Assembly: GCA_023418915.1 (NCBI GenBank)
Contig: JAEZYU010000103.1
Location: 35,539 to 99,538 of the forward strand
Length of the DNA: 64,000 nucleotides
Source of the DNA: Bacillota bacterium
GTDB taxonomy: Bacteria > Bacillota > Clostridia > Acetivibrionales > DTU013
Reading direction: 5' to 3'
Of this stretch, positions 33,772 to 41,778 are shown one piece after another. Below the pieces are notes generated by a model. That model made no database searches. It saw only the letters and a program-made list of their open reading frames with translations, and was not told the origin of the DNA. The first letter of the stretch is position 1; every line of letters begins with the position of its first letter. Made by a program: the position numbers and the translations under genes.

Positions 33772-35486
33772 TGGCTGATTTGATATTTGAGCTCAGTAAG
33801 CCCGGCAGGACGGCTTATAGTCTGCCATCATCAGACATTCCAGCCCATGGCGGCTATGATTCGGGCTGCGATGAAAATGATATGAAGAATAAGAATGAGA
33901 TTGGGTATAGAAGTGAGAAAGGGCATGAGAATGAGAGCAGGCATGACAGTCCGACGCCGGATATAAATCATAACGACCTGATGCCGGATAAGTATCACGA
34001 TAACCTGACGCCGGATAAGTATCACGATAACCTGACGCCGGATAAGCATCACGATAACCTGACGCCGGATAAGCATCATAGCAGTCTAATACCTGATAAG
34101 TATAGAAGAAAGAAGGATGCAGAGCTGCCCGAGGTCAGCGAGGTGGATGTTGTAAGACATTTTACAGAACTGTCCCGGATGAACCATGGCGTGGAGAATG
34201 GCTTTTACCCGCTGGGGTCCTGTACCATGAAATATAATCCGAAGGTCAATGAAGACATAGCACAGCTGGAGGGCTTCATGGCGGTACATCCCTATCAGAG
34301 TCAGGAAACCGTGCAGGGATGCATCAAGGTGTTATATGATATGGACAAAATGCTGTCCGAAATAACAGGGATGGAGCGATTCACACTGCAGCCGGCAGCA
34401 GGGGCGCATGGAGAGCTGACTGGCCTTATGATCATTAAAGCGTATCATATGAACAAAGGCGACACAGGCCGCACTAAAATAATAGTACCCGATGCCGCTC
34501 ATGGAACAAATCCGGCATCAGCTGCAATGGCCGGATTTAAGACAGTGGAGGTAAAATCGGATGAGAGAGGCGGAGTCGATACCGAAGCGCTGAAAAATAT
34601 CGTCGGCGCCGATACGGCAGGCCTTATGCTTACAAACCCGAATACGCTGGGGTTGTTCGATGAAAATATTAAAGAGATAGCAAAAATTACTCATGATGCA
34701 GGAGGGCTTCTCTATTACGACGGAGCAAACGCCAATGCAATAATGGGTATCTGCAGGCCAGGGGATATGGGCTTTGACGTTGTACATCTCAACCTGCACA
34801 AAACCTTCAGCACACCGCATGGAGGAGGAGGGCCCGGATCCGGTCCGGTAGGGGTCAAGAAGGAACTGGAGCCGTTTTTGCCTGTGCCGTTGGCTGAATT
34901 TGACGGAAAACAGTACAGCCTTGATTATGACCGGCCTTTGTCGATCGGGAGGATAAGATCGTTTTTCGGCAACTTTGGCGTAATACTCAGGGCATATGCA
35001 TATATAAGGACAATGGGACCTGACGGGCTCAGAAAGGTCTCGGAAAACGCAGTGCTGAATGCAAACTATCTGATGCACAGACTCAAGGAGCATTTCGCTC
35101 TGCCATACGATCGTACATGTATGCATGAATTTGTATTGTCGTATGAGGGCAGTAAGGCAAATAAAGACGATGGCAATGACGGCAAAAAAATCGATATTCG
35201 TACCCTCGATATCGCAAAGCGGCTGCTGGATTTCGGCTTTCATCCGCCTACGGTATATTTTCCGTTAATTGTCCACGAGGCTATGATGATAGAACCGACT
35301 GAGACCGAAAGCAGGGAGATGCTCGACAGCTTCGCCGATACACTGATAAGTATTGCCAAGGAGGCTGAAAACGATCCTGCAAAGGTCAAGCAGGCACCTT
35401 ACAATACGTATGTATCAAGACTCGATGAGGTGAAGGCAGCAAGAAACCCCGTACTTACGTATTTGCATACAGATAGTGCAGAATAA
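33771..35486 (+). CDS. gcvPB: Glycine dehydrogenase (decarboxylating) subunit 2 with repeat insertion
   Basis: A protein of 571 residues, about 80 longer than usual. It is the PLP-carrying half of the split P protein: HLNLHKTFSTPHGGGGPGSG contains the PLP-binding Lys344, and NPASAAMAGF and YPLGSCTMKYNPK are present. The extra length is a hydrophilic insertion between residues about 20 and 112, which includes five to six copies of a 9-residue HDNLTPDKY-type repeat. This joins back to the normal DAELPEVSEVDVVRH. The normal protein has a short L(I/L)P..(Y/L)(R/L)RK segment here, which looks like the seed of the repeats. Reading frame and catalytic residues are intact. Confidence 0.95.
   Translation: MADLIFELSKPGRTAYSLPSSDIPAHGGYDSGCDENDMKNKNEIGYRSEKGHENESRHDSPTPDINHNDLMPDKYHDNLTPDKYHDNLTPDKHHDNLTPDKHHSSLIPDKYRRKKDAELPEVSEVDVVRHFTELSRMNHGVENGFYPLGSCTMKYNPKVNEDIAQLEGFMAVHPYQSQETVQGCIKVLYDMDKMLSEITGMERFTLQPAAGAHGELTGLMIIKAYHMNKGDTGRTKIIVPDAAHGTNPASAAMAGFKTVEVKSDERGGVDTEALKNIVGADTAGLMLTNPNTLGLFDENIKEIAKITHDAGGLLYYDGANANAIMGICRPGDMGFDVVHLNLHKTFSTPHGGGGPGSGPVGVKKELEPFLPVPLAEFDGKQYSLDYDRPLSIGRIRSFFGNFGVILRAYAYIRTMGPDGLRKVSENAVLNANYLMHRLKEHFALPYDRTCMHEFVLSYEGSKANKDDGNDGKKIDIRTLDIAKRLLDFGFHPPTVYFPLIVHEAMMIEPTETESREMLDSFADTLISIAKEAENDPAKVKQAPYNTYVSRLDEVKAARNPVLTYLHTDSAE
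33951..34107 (+). repeat. 27-bp in-frame minisatellite in gcvPB
   Basis: Unit of 27 bp (GATAACCTGACGCCGGATAA plus GTATCAC), five to six copies. The central copies are almost identical and the outer ones diverged, as in recent slippage or unequal exchange. Confidence 0.9.
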
Positions 35487-35492
35487 TTTATA

Positions 35493-35556
35493 ATAACGCA
35501 ATGAGGTTTCTGAATTTTTCTACAAACGAAAAATTTCTTTGAACCGAAGTGTTATT
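35493..35556 (+). repeat. Dispersed intergenic repeat, copy C
   Basis: AACGCAATGAGGTTTCTGAA, then a CTACAAACGAAAAATTTC and TTTGAACCGAAGTGTTAT block, closely matching copy B and copy A. Confidence 0.7.
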
Positions 35557-35699
35557 ACAATATGGACCGATGTGCTATAATACTCATCAGAGAGAATTTA
35601 ACGAGACAGCATTTTAGAGATACAAGACAGCAATTTTTTGAAAGTGATTTAGAGACAGTCGATTTTAAACAGCAATTTATATGATTGGCGGCTTAATTT

Positions 35700-36131
35700 G
35701 TGAACGAAGAAGTGTTTAAAAGCATAAATCAGGAATTTTCAATAAAACCGGGCGACCTGAACTCATACTCGCCGCTGGTATTGGCATACGTCGGTGACGC
35801 TGTGTATGAGCTTTATGTCCGCACGCTGCTCCTTAGTAAAGGCAATGCGCCTGTGCATAAGCTGCACAAACAGTCGATTACATATGTAAAAGCGAAGGCG
35901 CAGTCCGACATCATCCATAAGCTGATGTCAAGCCTGAATACCGAAGAGCTGGACATAGTAAAAAGGGGAAGAAACGCAAAATCCGGCACGATTCCCAAAA
36001 ATGCGGATGTCACCGAGTACAAGTATGCCACAGGCTTTGAAACGCTGCTAGGTTACCTGTATATCAAGCAGGACTACACACGGCTGATGGAGCTGCTGAA
36101 AATATCTGTTGAACAGAGCCATGATGACTGA
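35700..36131 (+). CDS. mrnC: Mini-ribonuclease III
   Basis: A protein of 143 residues, RNase III catalytic domain only, without the dsRNA-binding domain. It processes 23S rRNA precursor ends in Firmicutes. The signature LAYVGDAVYELYVR holds catalytic Asp33 and Glu37, and GFETLLGYLY near 115-124 holds the second acidic residue. The start is GTG 35700 with a weak GGCGG site. Between cysS and rlmB is its normal Firmicutes position. Confidence 0.94.
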   Translation: MNEEVFKSINQEFSIKPGDLNSYSPLVLAYVGDAVYELYVRTLLLSKGNAPVHKLHKQSITYVKAKAQSDIIHKLMSSLNTEELDIVKRGRNAKSGTIPKNADVTEYKYATGFETLLGYLYIKQDYTRLMELLKISVEQSHDD

Positions 36132-36234
36132 TGATCATACTGACTAATCATACTGACAGCTATTAATGGGCTAAAACGGAGCGGTGAGCATATAACCACC
36201 TCGTTGAAATGTGCAGAGGCATAAATCATCTGCG

Positions 36235-36270
36235 GCCGAAAAAATTTTCTTTGAAATGAAGTGTTATAAA
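36235..36270 (+). repeat. Dispersed intergenic repeat, copy D
   Basis: CGAAAAAATTTTCTTTGAAA, then TGAAGTGTTATAAA, between mrnC and rlmB. A related AACGGAGCGGTGAGCATAT stretch lies just upstream (36175-36193). Confidence 0.7.
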
Positions 36271-36322
36271 CCGAAAACAGAGCAAGAATAAGAGAAAAGG
36301 AAAGCTAGAGGTGCTTATGGCT

Positions 36323-37498
36323 ATGGCAGATAACAGGCAGCCTGGAAAAACAGGCAGAACGGATAAAAGGACAGACAAAAGGACAGACAAAAGGACAGAT
36401 AGAGGGACGACAGATATAAGGACAATCAAAGGTTCAGATAAACGAGCGGACAGGAATCCAGAATGGAGAAATGACAAAAAACCCGATCGCGGCGCAGGGA
36501 GAAGTGCAAGCCGTACACCTGACACTTACGGGAACTCCGGAACAAAATCGCCCCGAAAATTTGAACGGAGTCCGGAACGGAAATCCAGCCGTTACGCCTC
36601 CGATGATTTTGACCGTAAAGGCGACAGGAATGACAGCACCGACAAGAAGTGGAAAAGGGACAGGAACCTGGATAGCAAAACAGTCAAGAAAACAGACAAG
36701 ACATCAGGAAGAGACAAGAGGTCCGGCTCTGACAAAGAAATGGAAAAACAGCAGCTGGATGACCTGGACAGGCTGGAAGGCAGAAATTCCGTGCTGGAAG
36801 CGCTAAGATCGGGACGCAGCATCAACAGGATACTTGTCTCAAAGGGTGAAAAGGAAGGCTCTGTAAACCAGATAATAGCCATGGCCAGGCAGAAGCACAT
36901 ACTTATTCAGGAGGTAGACAGGTCAAAGCTTGATACCATGTCCGACACCCATGCACATCAGGGAGTAATAGCTATGACCGCTGCAAAGGACTATGTTGAG
37001 GTGGAACACATTCTGGAAGCGGCTGCAAAAAGCGGAAGACCACCCTTTATTATTATTCTCGATGAAATCACCGATGCCCACAATCTGGGCTCCATACTGA
37101 GAACATCCAACGCTGCCGGAGTACACGGCGTGATCATACCAAAGCGCAGAGCTATTGGACTGACCTCTGTCGTATCAAAGGCATCGGCAGGTGCGATCGA
37201 ATATGTGCCTGTTGCGCGTGTCACTAATATAGTACAGACAATAGAATACCTGAAAAAACAGAACATATGGGTAGCTGGGACAGACGCCGCAGGTGAGAAA
37301 TCCTATTATGATACAGATCTTTCTGGCGCACTGGCGCTCGTGATCGGCAGCGAAGGTGAAGGCATGAGCAAGCTGGTAAGGGAGGCCTGCGACTTTGTAA
37401 TAAGTATACCGATGATGGGAGAGATATCGTCGCTGAATGCAGCAGTGGCCGGAGCCATAGTGCTATATGAAATCGTCAGGCAAAGGAGCAAAAAATAG
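36323..37498 (+). CDS. rlmB: 23S rRNA (guanosine-2'-O)-methyltransferase RlmB with long basic N-terminal extension
   Basis: About 391 residues. Residues from about 150 onward are a normal SpoU/TrmH enzyme: EGRNSVLEALRSG substrate-binding domain, then the knotted SAM domain with DEITDAHNLGSILRTSNAAG, VIGSEGEGMSKLV and SIPMMGEISSLNAAVAGAIVLYE (motifs 1-3). The first about 145 residues are extremely rich in Arg, Lys, Asp and Ser and begin with DKRTDKRTDKRT repeats from a 12-bp DNA unit, surely disordered and perhaps rRNA-binding. Start codon choice among GTG 36311, ATG 36317 and ATG 36323 is uncertain; spacing from GAGGTG favours 36323. Confidence 0.93.
   Translation: MADNRQPGKTGRTDKRTDKRTDKRTDRGTTDIRTIKGSDKRADRNPEWRNDKKPDRGAGRSASRTPDTYGNSGTKSPRKFERSPERKSSRYASDDFDRKGDRNDSTDKKWKRDRNLDSKTVKKTDKTSGRDKRSGSDKEMEKQQLDDLDRLEGRNSVLEALRSGRSINRILVSKGEKEGSVNQIIAMARQKHILIQEVDRSKLDTMSDTHAHQGVIAMTAAKDYVEVEHILEAAAKSGRPPFIIILDEITDAHNLGSILRTSNAAGVHGVIIPKRRAIGLTSVVSKASAGAIEYVPVARVTNIVQTIEYLKKQNIWVAGTDAAGEKSYYDTDLSGALALVIGSEGEGMSKLVREACDFVISIPMMGEISSLNAAVAGAIVLYEIVRQRSKK
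36358..36404 (+). repeat. 12-bp tandem repeat at the 5' end of rlmB
   Basis: AGGACAGACAAA repeated three to four times, coding RTDK units. Confidence 0.8.
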
Positions 37499-37776
37499 TA
37501 CCAAGACACGATTAAAGAAATATTTGCAGTGAAATCATAATTACTTATGCAGAAGAAATTGAAATTGCCGATAACTATATAGAGAATTCATTTATGTTGG
37601 GAAATCTGTATACAGGATGAAGTGCGATTTATGGCTGTAGTGAGCTTGTCTTTGCTTGCTATGGCAGTTTATTGGACATTGCATTATTTCCCAATAATGT
37701 AAGTGCTGGCACGGCGGTGATCCACACAGACCAGAGATGCCAAAGCTTGAATAACTGCGTCGCCGCATGTTCCAGC
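37499..37776. other. Spacer between rlmB and the sigH promoter
   Basis: About 280 bases without a credible gene on either strand. No repeat copy or terminator with a good T-run was recognised. The NYN-domain gene yacP, usual here in Bacillus, is absent. Confidence 0.4.
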
Positions 37777-37806
37777 TTGACATAAAAGCTCGTGTTAACG
37801 TATAAT
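37777..37806 (+). promoter_or_regulatory. Sigma-A promoter of sigH
   Basis: Perfect TTGACA (37777-37782), an 18-base spacer and perfect TATAAT (37801-37806), about 75 bases before the sigH start. In Bacillus the sigH promoter is also sigma-A type and repressed by AbrB. Confidence 0.75.
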
Positions 37807-37881
37807 GTGGGAGAGGGCATTTCCAGCAAAAATCTACCTGTTTATACAATGTATTGCATTATCTATGAGGGGGGCAAATCC

Positions 37882-38526
37882 TTGAAGCAGAATGCTCGAG
37901 CCGAGGCACAATTAACCTGCAATCCCGTAGTTGACGAGGAGATCATCAAAGAAGCAAAGGCAGGAGATGACATAGCCCTCGAATTTTTGATAAACAAATA
38001 TAAGAAATTCGTCCGTGCGAAGGCAAGGACTTACTTCCTGATAGGAGCCGACAGGGAAGACATCATTCAGGAAGGCATGATAGGCTTGTACAAAGCCATC
38101 AGAGATTTTAGAGGGGACAAGCTCTCCTCCTTCAGAGCATTTGCCGAGCTGTGCATAACGCGCCAAATCATAACGGCCATCAAGACAGCCACCAGGCAGA
38201 AGCACATACCGCTGAATTCGTACATATCGCTGAACAAACCTATATTTGACGAAGAATCTGACCGTACACTGCTCGATATCATAAATGAGGAAAGCGTGAG
38301 CGACCCTGAGGAAATGATGATCAACAGGGAAGAGTTCGCTGGTATTGAGCTGAAGATGGGTGAAATACTCAGCCATCTTGAATGGGAGGTTCTATCCAAG
38401 TATCTGCAGGGCAGATCCTATCAGGAGATCGCAGAAGAGCTGAACAGACATGTCAAGTCCATTGACAATGCGCTGCAGCGTGTAAAGCGCAAGCTTGAAA
38501 AATACCTCGAAGAGGGCAGGATCTAA
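37882..38526 (+). CDS. sigH: RNA polymerase sigma-H factor
   Basis: A protein of 214 residues, the usual length. TTG 37882 is chosen: GAGGGGGG lies seven bases upstream, while the longer frame begins within the promoter. Region 2 is seen in DIALEFLINKYKKFVRAKARTYF and ADREDIIQEGMIGLYKAIRDF, and region 4 in LEWEVLSKYLQGRSYQEIAEELNRHVKSIDNALQRVKRKL. SigH drives early sporulation genes in spore-formers. The stop is 8 bases from the convergent SLH gene. Confidence 0.95.
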   Translation: MKQNARAEAQLTCNPVVDEEIIKEAKAGDDIALEFLINKYKKFVRAKARTYFLIGADREDIIQEGMIGLYKAIRDFRGDKLSSFRAFAELCITRQIITAIKTATRQKHIPLNSYISLNKPIFDEESDRTLLDIINEESVSDPEEMMINREEFAGIELKMGEILSHLEWEVLSKYLQGRSYQEIAEELNRHVKSIDNALQRVKRKLEKYLEEGRI

Positions 38527-38533
38527 ATTATTC

Positions 38534-40771
38534 TTATTTAAATTTTTCTATCATAGACACTGCAATCTTAAATGCCTGCTCTCTGGTTGCCTTGCCGTAG
38601 TCTGCACCCCTGCCTGCTGCCGGGGCAGGCCCGAAGTTGTTGTTTTCAATGCCGGCAATGATATCATATTTAGCCATAAAATAAACTGAATCTCTTGCAT
38701 AGCCGCTTATGAGATTATCGTCACTAAATTTGTTCACACCCTCTGTATCAAGGACATGTCTGTCATAGGCTCCATCACCTTCTAAGGTCCAGCCCTCCCA
38801 GTATATAGCTTTGTAAACTCTTGTGAGCATGGTTGAAGCCTGTTCTCTTGTCATGGTCTGATCCGGTGCAAACAGTCTGTTGCCCACCCCGGATACAATA
38901 CCAAGGCTATATGCCTTATTCACATCAGGATCATTTACATCGGTGAAGGGGTTTTCTATGTCAGTATCTACCTTGATTCCCTTCAGATTCTCATAAAGCC
39001 TCAAGGCCAGGGCACTGAATTCCTTCCTGGTTATGCCCTTAGCCATATCCTGGTTTAGCAGGATGTCTGGTATTATATCCAATTTATCCGCCTTGTCCAT
39101 CCATTCATAAGCCCAGTTCGATGTGTTAAGCCATTTGCCTTCCCGACTGTTTTTGTATTTCATATAATCGGGAATCTTGTATCCAAAGGTCCATTCAAAT
39201 ACAGGCTGCGCTGCAGCTGTCCAATTGAGATAGCCGTCCCTTTGCATGGCAACCCAGGCATTTAGTGCAGAAGATAAAGTGTCGCATTTCTTTCCGCTTA
39301 TGCTTACTGAAGCAGAAAGCTTACCGGAAGTGACATTCACGGCCTTGCATGTAGCCGTAGGTTTATTGAATGTAGGATATCCGGAAAACGGAGGAAGCGA
39401 TGAGTTCCAATAGCAGTAGTTATATGTATTGGTTTTAGTACCCGGTCTGATATTTGCAAGAGCATCGCCGTCTATTTCTTGATATTTACCTGCCTTAAGC
39501 TTGACTGTTCCGCCAAAATAGAAGTTGTTGGCAACAACTTCCTCCCCAAGGCCCATAGCATAAATTTCTTCCTTGGTCTGAGTGGTACTGCCGTATATCC
39601 TTCCCCTGGAATATGCGTTTTCAATTCTTGTATCTCTTCCCGGTTTTGTAATGCCTATTACATGTTGAATCCTGGCAATCTTTGTTTCTACATTTCCTTC
39701 GTTCCCAACATTTTTTAGCAATGCATATTCCGATGTTCCTGCTACTCCACCCGCTACAATCTCTTCTTCGACATAAGGACCAGCATATTCAAAAAATATG
39801 TTGCCTTTATTGAGAGCCTTATCCATTTGGCTATCTCTCAATTCTCCCAATACACCTCCTGCATAAGACATTGAACGATCAGCAGTTGCAGTCTGCGTCA
39901 GGGTTAAATTGCCCAGATTCAGAAGGTTCTCAGCTTTAGCACCAAACCCGCAAAATCCCGCCAGTCCACCTATATTAGCTTGATTGTCAAAGGCAGCTGT
40001 AATAGAACCTTGATTAGTCAGGCTGGATAGCCGTGTATTCTCTCCCATGGCATCGCCGGTTATGCCGCCCATCATAAGCCTTCTATCGCCGCTTTTTTTA
40101 AGTGTGAGAGTTGCCTTATTCATTGCGTTATCAATACTGCCTTCAAGTCTGCCTGTGATCCCTCCAAATGAGAACTCACCGGGACCGCTTACAGTCAAAT
40201 CAACCTTCCCTTCAGTGATACAGTTTTCAATCCTTCCTTCACCACGAGCTGCAATCAAACCGAAGAAAGTATCACCCGAGGTTGACAGGGATTTGCTAAT
40301 TTGCCCATTAACAGTTAGATCCTTTATGAGTGATTCTCTGTCGGTGCTGCCAAACAGTCCCATCTTATCACCATCAGCAATTTGTCTTATAGTAATCTTC
40401 TTGCTATTGCCGTCAAAGGTGCCTTCAAAAGAAGGTCCATCTGTTGGTGCAGCCCAGACAGTGTTCCCCAAATCGATGTTTGCAGTAAGCCTGTAGGAGC
40501 TTTGCGCATAATTACCATCACCTAATGCTTCTGAGAAGGCCAGAAGATCATCCACAGTAGATATTATGTAGGGATCCTGCGCAGTACCCTTCCCTCCGCT
40601 AAAGGAGTAAACCTTGTGCTGTGATCCATCGTGCTGTGGCTCCTCCTGGGCAGGCAGGCGCTCTGGCTCGTCCTCCTGAGCCATTATCGGAATAACACCC
40701 GCACAAATAAACGCAAGCACCAAAATCACAGATAGAAACCATTTAAAGCGTATACCCGCCTGTCTGTACAT
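38534..40771 (-). CDS. SLH domain protein with GLUG-like beta-helix repeats
   Basis: A protein of 745 residues with a signal peptide (1-31, ending IMA). Residues about 60-430 are rich in repeating GLUG/beta-helix-like blocks (GGITGRLEGSIDNAMN, GGLAGFCGFGAKAENLLNLGN, GGVAGTSEYALLKNVGNEGNV), as in adhesins and pectate-lyase-like surface proteins. Residues about 560-745 hold three SLH domains (EWMDKADKLDIIPD, DVNDPDVNKAYSLGIVSGVGN, FSDDNLISGYARDSVYFMAKYDII...). GGAGGTG precedes ATG 40771. The role is probably cell-surface attachment. It is convergent with sigH. Confidence 0.92.
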   Translation of the reverse strand: MYRQAGIRFKWFLSVILVLAFICAGVIPIMAQEDEPERLPAQEEPQHDGSQHKVYSFSGGKGTAQDPYIISTVDDLLAFSEALGDGNYAQSSYRLTANIDLGNTVWAAPTDGPSFEGTFDGNSKKITIRQIADGDKMGLFGSTDRESLIKDLTVNGQISKSLSTSGDTFFGLIAARGEGRIENCITEGKVDLTVSGPGEFSFGGITGRLEGSIDNAMNKATLTLKKSGDRRLMMGGITGDAMGENTRLSSLTNQGSITAAFDNQANIGGLAGFCGFGAKAENLLNLGNLTLTQTATADRSMSYAGGVLGELRDSQMDKALNKGNIFFEYAGPYVEEEIVAGGVAGTSEYALLKNVGNEGNVETKIARIQHVIGITKPGRDTRIENAYSRGRIYGSTTQTKEEIYAMGLGEEVVANNFYFGGTVKLKAGKYQEIDGDALANIRPGTKTNTYNYCYWNSSLPPFSGYPTFNKPTATCKAVNVTSGKLSASVSISGKKCDTLSSALNAWVAMQRDGYLNWTAAAQPVFEWTFGYKIPDYMKYKNSREGKWLNTSNWAYEWMDKADKLDIIPDILLNQDMAKGITRKEFSALALRLYENLKGIKVDTDIENPFTDVNDPDVNKAYSLGIVSGVGNRLFAPDQTMTREQASTMLTRVYKAIYWEGWTLEGDGAYDRHVLDTEGVNKFSDDNLISGYARDSVYFMAKYDIIAGIENNNFGPAPAAGRGADYGKATREQAFKIAVSMIEKFK

Positions 40772-40954
40772 ATAAACACCTCCAAAGTAAAAGGGGGTCA
40801 GGCTTGAAATATTCCCTATCTTAAGATGCTTTTCTTAGATGCATGACAAATCAAAAATCTTCGATCCCCTTCATCTTAATTATAACAGATTATGTTTACA
40901 ATAATAAACCAGAAAGAAGAAATCAGGTCAAGGTATTTGGAAGCGATTTTGCTA
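40772..40954. other. Spacer upstream of the third SLH gene
   Basis: AT-rich, no gene seen. It must contain the minus-strand promoter of the SLH gene, but no clear -35/-10 pair was found. Confidence 0.35.
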
Positions 40955-40983
40955 TAGACATATATGTTGGCCTGTGCTATAAT
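40955..40983 (+). promoter_or_regulatory. Promoter of the tRNA pair
   Basis: TAGACA (40955-40960), a 17-base spacer and perfect TATAAT (40978-40983), about 90 bases upstream of tRNA-Gly. Confidence 0.65.
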
Positions 40984-41076
40984 ATCTTGCGTGGGTGAAA
41001 GCCTTATAAATATAGCGTTACACCCGCAAAGTATTGATACTACAGGGAAATAAAAACTCGCAAAACTGAAATATGT

Positions 41077-41150
41077 GCGGGTGTAATTCAATGGTAGAAT
41101 ATCAGCTTCCCAAGCTGACTGCGTGGGTTCGATTCCCATCACCCGCTCCA
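41077..41150 (+). tRNA. tRNA-Gly (CCC)
   Basis: Complete cloverleaf: acceptor GCGGGTG/CACCCGC, D-stem ATTC/GAAT, anticodon stem TCAGC/GCTGA with loop TTCCCAA (anticodon CCC), TTCGATT T-loop, discriminator T and encoded CCA. Confidence 0.95.
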
Positions 41151-41243
41151 TTGATTCGCAGGCAGGATCATACTATGCAAGTATACACCACCGACGTAGC
41201 GCAAGGTTGCCCCGAAGGTGACAACAATACCTCAACAGAATAC

Positions 41244-41319
41244 GCCCTCATAGCTCAGCTGGCAGAGCGCATCCATGGTAAGGATGAGGTCACCGGTCCG
41301 ATTCCGGTTGAGGGCTCCA
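41244..41319 (+). tRNA. tRNA-Thr (GGT)
   Basis: Complete cloverleaf: acceptor GCCCTCA/TGAGGGC, D-stem GCTC/GAGC, anticodon stem CATCC/GGATG with loop ATGGTAA (anticodon GGT), T-arm ACCGG/CCGGT and encoded CCA. It is the last intact gene before the ParA scar, and so a possible integration target. Confidence 0.95.
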
Positions 41320-41377
41320 CATTACAAGATACACTTTAAAAAAGTGCAACAATATTACAACAACCGGAGAAAAATAA

Positions 41378-41417
41378 AAGAGCTTGATTCAAAAAACTGA
41401 ATTGAGCTTTTTTATTT
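41378..41417 (+). terminator. Terminator after the tRNA genes
   Basis: AAAGAGCTTGATTC pairs with GAATTGAGCTTTTTT, with a further T-rich tail. Confidence 0.7.
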
Positions 41418-41730
41418 TTCCCCGGACATTATCAGATCTTCATACCTAGATAAATTTCGATTTGATGCACCAATAGCGGCGGCAACTAAGATATTTGTAT
41501 GATAGCGTGAAATACGTAATATTGATGGCAGAATTACATCTAATAGCTACCTGTTTTCCTAATATATAGGATATATACTACTACATATCATGTCGAGTGC
41601 GTAATAGGAATGCAAAGGAAAGATACTTAGGTTGTGTTCTCTTATTTTTTTATAATTCATGTTAGTAAATGAAGCCATTTACTTTATTTATATAAAGTAA
41701 GCGGTTTTTTTGTGGAAGGAGGAATTTAAA
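41418..41730. other. AT-rich spacer between the tRNA terminator and the ParA scar
   Basis: No gene. It contains an imperfect inverted repeat around TTCCTAATATATAGGA (41553-41570) and TAATAGGAA (41602-41610). A hairpin with a T-run (TTTACTTT/AAAGTAAGCGGTTTTTTT, 41677-41712) lies directly before the parA ribosome site. This organisation resembles the left end of clostridial integrative elements, where parA is an early gene after the tRNA attachment site. Confidence 0.4.
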
Positions 41731-41778
41731 GTGACAAAAGTAATCGCCCTTGCTAATCAGAAAGGCCTCCGCGAATAA
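41731..41778 (+). pseudogene. Truncated ParA-family ATPase (first 12 codons only)
   Basis: After a perfect AAGGAGG site, GTG 41731 opens a frame reading MTKVIALANQKG, which is the exact start of ParA/Soj-type ATPases up to the beginning of the Walker A motif (normally KGGVGKTT). After the second G the sequence departs (LRE, stop at 41776-41778) and runs into the opposite-strand HAD gene. The break near 41766 is therefore a recombination or deletion junction. A full ParA is over 250 residues, so only the scar remains. Confidence 0.8.

Noticed and set aside
33951..34107. CRISPR array
   Set aside because: The 27-bp repeats are directly adjacent without spacers, are in frame and lie inside gcvPB.
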